Below are positions 60,886 to 64,000 of a stretch of 64,000 nt of DNA, piece after piece. The DNA is from Flavobacterium channae (GTDB lineage Bacteria; Bacteroidota; Bacteroidia; Flavobacteriales; Flavobacteriaceae). The stretch's first letter is position 1. Every line of letters begins with the position of its first letter. Below the pieces are notes generated by a model. It saw only the letters and a list, made by a program, of their open reading frames with translations. It was not told the DNA's origin and did not search any database. The stretch lies in contig NZ_CP089096.1 of NCBI RefSeq assembly GCF_021172165.1, forward strand, positions 62,001-126,000, in the 5' to 3' direction. The position numbers and the translations under genes were made by a program.

Positions 60886-61812
60886 ATGGAAGTAACTCCT
60901 AAAATTCAGGAACAATTAAATCAACTAAACGATAAGTTTGAAGCAATAAATCAAAATACGTCTACGCATCTTGAAGGATTAATTTGGGCAAAACCAATTA
61001 CCTATTGGGATTATATTCAAACCGACGCACTTTTAAGTCTTCAAACACAAAGAACCACTTTGCCAGACGAAATGGTTTTTGTAATGTATCATCAAGTAAA
61101 CGAATTGTTGTTCAAAATGATTTTATGGGAAATGGACCAATTATGCCATAATGAGCAACCAACAACAGATTATTTTACTGAAAAATTAGGTAGAATTAGT
61201 CGTTATTTTGATATGTTAACTACTTCTTTCGATATCATGAAAGATGGTATGGAACCTGAGCAATATTTAAAATTCAGAAATACACTTACGCCGGCTAGTG
61301 GTTTTCAATCGGCACAATATCGATTAATTGAGTTTAGTTCAACCGATTTAATCAACTTAATAGATAATCGTTTTAGAGCTACAATTGATAGAAATACACC
61401 ATACGAGCACGCTTTCGAACATTTGTATTGGCAAGCTGCTGGTAAAGATTATCACACTGGAGAAAAATCGTATTTGATTTTAGAATTCGAAAAGAAATAC
61501 AAAAAGGTTTTCTTAGATTATATGGAAGAATACAACACCATTAATTTGTGGAGAAAATTTAAACAGTTACCAGAAGCCGATCAACAAAATCCAGAATTAG
61601 TAGCAGCGATGCGTCATTACGATAAAACCGTAAACATAACATGGGTAATGGGTCACTTTAATGCAGCAAAAAAATACATCGAAAGTGTACCAGGAAATCA
61701 CGAAGCTACAGGTGGAAGTGACTGGAAAAAATACATGTTACCAAAATACCAAAAAAGAATATTCTTCCCTGAATTATGGACGAAAGAAGAATTAGATAAC
61801 TGGGGAGAATAA
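60886..61812 (+). CDS. kynA: Tryptophan 2,3-dioxygenase
   Basis: A 308-residue heme enzyme making N-formylkynurenine from tryptophan. It has FVMYHQVNELLFKMI (distal His69), SGFQSAQYRLIEF and the proximal heme ligand candidate His257 in TWVMGHFNAAKKYI. Length is as expected. It opens the kynurenine route that the 3-hydroxyanthranilate dioxygenase at 1911 would continue. Confidence 0.96.
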   Translation: MEVTPKIQEQLNQLNDKFEAINQNTSTHLEGLIWAKPITYWDYIQTDALLSLQTQRTTLPDEMVFVMYHQVNELLFKMILWEMDQLCHNEQPTTDYFTEKLGRISRYFDMLTTSFDIMKDGMEPEQYLKFRNTLTPASGFQSAQYRLIEFSSTDLINLIDNRFRATIDRNTPYEHAFEHLYWQAAGKDYHTGEKSYLILEFEKKYKKVFLDYMEEYNTINLWRKFKQLPEADQQNPELVAAMRHYDKTVNITWVMGHFNAAKKYIESVPGNHEATGGSDWKKYMLPKYQKRIFFPELWTKEELDNWGE

Positions 61813-61839
61813 CCGCCATAGTGCATAAAACAAAAAACA

Positions 61840-63078
61840 TTGAGATATTTAGTAATAGCCATTTTATTTGTTACTTTTTTTACCGCTTGTAATTCAAAAG
61901 AAGAATCAGAAAAAACAAAAAAAGCAGTAGTAAAAAAAGAACCTATCATAAAAGAATACGGATTTACCTTTAACGACTTCAAAGTAGTTAGAGATACAAT
62001 TCGTTCAGGCGATACTTTTGGTAAACTTTTAGAAAAATATCCATTAAAAGATAGTTTACGAGTTCATGATGTTACCGAAAAAGTAAAAGATTCTTTCAAT
62101 GTAAGAAGAATTAAAGCAGGTAAACCTTACATCATGTTTCTCGATAAGAAAAAGCCTAACACGCTTCAAGCTTTAGTTTATATCGAAGATAGAATTAGCT
62201 ATACTGTTGTTGATTTTAGAGATTCAATAGCAGTTTTCAATAAAAAGAAACCCACTACTTTAAAGAGAAGAGTAGTAGCAGCAGAAATCGAAGGTTCATT
62301 ATCCGAAACGCTTAGCAATGCTGGAGTCAGTGCTGGTTTAGCCAATAAGTTAGCGAATATTTACGCTTATACTGTCGATTTCTTTAAAATTCAAAAAGGT
62401 GATAAATTTGCGGTTACCATAAACGAACGCTATATCGACGATTCCATTTATGTTGGTGTAGAAAGTATCGAAGCTTCTTACTTTGAACATAAAGGCAAGA
62501 AAATTTTCGCGTTTCCTTATAAATTGTCCGAAAATCAAAAATATGAAGACTATTATGATGAAAACGGAAAAGGTTTAAAGAGTATGTTTTTAAAGGCGCC
62601 ATTGGATTATTTTAGAATCTCTTCACGTTTTTCGGGTAGACGTTTCCATCCGGTTCAAATGCGTTTTAAAGCACATAACGGAACTGATTATGCTGCGCCA
62701 CATGGAACTCCTATTAAAACAACTGCTTCTGGAGTTGTTGAAAGAACAGGTTATACTGCTGGAAATGGAAATTTCGTAAAAGTTCGTCATAGTTCAACAT
62801 ATTCTACGCAATATTTACACATGTCCAAGATTTTAGTTCGCAACGGACAACGCGTTACGCAAGGACAAGTAATTGGTAAAGTAGGAAGTACTGGTTTGGC
62901 CACTGGTCCACACGTTTGTTATCGTTTTTGGAAAAATGGCGTTCAAGTAGATCCGCTTAGGCTGAAATTGCCAAATGCCGAACCGATGAATGAATCACAT
63001 AAACAAAAATATTTAGCGCATATTGCTCCTTTAAAGAAAGAATTGGATAGTATAACTGCAGTAAAATTTAAAGAATAA
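61840..63078 (+). CDS. Peptidoglycan DD-metallopeptidase (M23) lipoprotein
   Basis: The frame starts at TTG 61840, giving [17 protein letters not shown], a good lipoprotein signal peptide; no in-frame ATG upstream of the Cys exists. The 412-residue product has an N-terminal LysM/OapA-like region ([20 protein letters not shown]). A C-terminal LytM domain follows with zinc ligands His279 and Asp283 ([13 protein letters not shown]), YLHMSKI and [13 protein letters not shown]. It probably cleaves cross-links of the cell wall. Its stop overlaps the pgi start (TAATG). Confidence 0.92.
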   Translation: MRYLVIAILFVTFFTACNSKEESEKTKKAVVKKEPIIKEYGFTFNDFKVVRDTIRSGDTFGKLLEKYPLKDSLRVHDVTEKVKDSFNVRRIKAGKPYIMFLDKKKPNTLQALVYIEDRISYTVVDFRDSIAVFNKKKPTTLKRRVVAAEIEGSLSETLSNAGVSAGLANKLANIYAYTVDFFKIQKGDKFAVTINERYIDDSIYVGVESIEASYFEHKGKKIFAFPYKLSENQKYEDYYDENGKGLKSMFLKAPLDYFRISSRFSGRRFHPVQMRFKAHNGTDYAAPHGTPIKTTASGVVERTGYTAGNGNFVKVRHSSTYSTQYLHMSKILVRNGQRVTQGQVIGKVGSTGLATGPHVCYRFWKNGVQVDPLRLKLPNAEPMNESHKQKYLAHIAPLKKELDSITAVKFKE

Positions 63079-64000
63079 TGACACTACCAAAAGTAAATCC
63101 GTCACAAACAGCTGCATGGCAGCAAATACAATCACACTTTGAGAAAATGCAAGCAACTTCTATGAAAGATTTGTTTGCTTCTGATACAAATAGAGCTGAG
63201 AAATTTCACATACAATGGAATGATTTTTTAGTTGATTATTCTAAAAATATTGCCAATCAAGAAACGTTAGATTTATTATTGAATTTAGCTAATGAAGTGC
63301 AATTAAAAAAAGCGATTTCAAGTTATTTCCAAGGCGATTTAATCAATCAAACCGAAAACAGAGCGGTTTTACACACGGCGCTTCGTGCAAAAGAATCAGC
63401 CAATATTTTGGTTGATGGCGTTAACGTAATGCCAGAAGTATATTCGGTAAAAAATAAAATTAAAAACTTCTCAAACGAAGTTATCTCAGGAAATAGAAAA
63501 GGATTTACAGGAAAACCATTCACGGATATTGTAAATATTGGAATTGGCGGTTCTGATTTGGGTCCAGCGATGATTGTAGAAGCCTTACAATTCTATAAAA
63601 ATCATTTAAACGTTCATTTTGTTTCCAATGTAGATGGCGATCACGTTAACGAAGTAATCAAGAAATTAAATCCAGAAACTACTTTATTTGTAGTCGTTTC
63701 TAAAACGTTCACTACGCAAGAAACCTTATCCAATGCCGAAACCATCAGAAGCTGGTTTTTACAATCCGCTTCACAAGACGATGTGGCGAAGCATTTCGTA
63801 GCGGTTTCAACTAATATCCAAAAGGTAACCGAATTCGGAATTAATCCCGACAACGTTTTCCCAATGTGGGATTGGGTTGGAGGTCGTTTTTCGTTATGGA
63901 GCGCGGTAGGTTTATCTATAAGTTTAGCTGTTGGATTTGATAATTTCGATAAGTTATTGAAAGGTGCCAACGAAATGGACGAACATTTCAAAAACGAATC
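63078..64000 (+). CDS. pgi: Glucose-6-phosphate isomerase, N-terminal part (cut by window edge)
   Basis: The ATG at 63078 overlaps the previous stop by one base. About 308 residues are visible before the right edge. The start [20 protein letters not shown] is followed by [20 protein letters not shown] and [31 protein letters not shown], the family signature, follows. It interconverts glucose 6-phosphate and fructose 6-phosphate. The C-terminal part with the catalytic Glu/His is beyond the window. Confidence 0.97.
   Translation, partial: MTLPKVNPSQTAAWQQIQSHFEKMQATSMKDLFASDTNRAEKFHIQWNDFLVDYSKNIANQETLDLLLNLANEVQLKKAISSYFQGDLINQTENRAVLHTALRAKESANILVDGVNVMPEVYSVKNKIKNFSNEVISGNRKGFTGKPFTDIVNIGIGGSDLGPAMIVEALQFYKNHLNVHFVSNVDGDHVNEVIKKLNPETTLFVVVSKTFTTQETLSNAETIRSWFLQSASQDDVAKHFVAVSTNIQKVTEFGINPDNVFPMWDWVGGRFSLWSAVGLSISLAVGFDNFDKLLKGANEMDEHFKNE

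Noticed and set aside
1..64000. Search for tRNA, rRNA, transposase, integrase or phage genes
   Set aside because: No T-loop-type sequence with a matching cloverleaf and no mobile-element protein was recognised; the window looks like core chromosome with a few accessory genes.

Overview
This window looks like a chromosomal segment of a Flavobacteriaceae bacterium, most likely Flavobacterium or a close relative (Bacteroidota). The DNA is AT-rich. Most starts have no Shine-Dalgarno sequence, and many genes are preceded by the Bacteroidota -7 box TAnnTTTG. Marker families include a type IX secretion PorZ-like protein, an outer-membrane TonB receptor with a carboxypeptidase-like N-domain, the batA-E aerotolerance operon, GH92 and a patatin/barrel fusion. 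No rRNA, tRNA, CRISPR array, prophage or insertion sequence was seen. Both ends cut genes: a TonB receptor at the left and pgi at the right.

Layout. 1-6593: TonB receptor, an endonuclease/exonuclease/phosphatase-family protein, 3-hydroxyanthranilate dioxygenase, an antiquitin-like aldehyde dehydrogenase, a PhnA-domain protein, a small barrel protein and a metallophosphoesterase. 6600-10250: a compact signalling module with two small exported peptides sharing a C-terminal motif, a TPR sensor kinase, a response regulator and a small membrane protein. 10247-13228: an AlbA_2/Schlafen protein, an aldo/keto reductase and a DUF4382 lipoprotein. 13397-23546: the moxR-DUF58-batABC-batD-like-batD-batE operon. 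23590-29893: a 23-residue CvpA-like micro-ORF, an SBF-type transporter, pheS and a GH92 mannosidase. 29973-37944: a mostly minus-strand block (terC, gpsA, an alcohol dehydrogenase, nadD, gmk, a lipoprotein, yicC, an EamA transporter, an ArsC-like protein). 38022-49872: DinB, a Cys/Met-metabolism PLP enzyme, gdhA, porZ, recO, ileS, a DksA-like protein and lspA. 49869-64000: formyl-THF cyclo-ligase, a PLP decarboxylase, an AstE-like protein, uvrC, the patatin fusion, tyrosine catabolism (hmgA, hppD), tryptophan dioxygenase, an M23 peptidase and pgi.

How the genes work together. Most are housekeeping. Aromatic amino-acid breakdown is a theme: HppD then HmgA for tyrosine, and KynA at the right with 3-hydroxyanthranilate dioxygenase at the left for tryptophan via kynurenine.

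The most interesting region is 6600-10250. Two promoters, one before the peptide genes and one before the small membrane-protein gene, carry the same bipartite element (TTAACAAAA, 5 nt, then a 17-mer identical in both) exactly 18 nt upstream of a TAAATTT(G/A) box. This suggests an autoregulated peptide / TPR-kinase / NarL-type regulator circuit. The second unusual signal is a set of spacers, and one coding 5' end, built from phased degenerate 7-bp tandem units whose sequence differs from site to site. The third is a likely free-standing structured small RNA at about 59940-60051.
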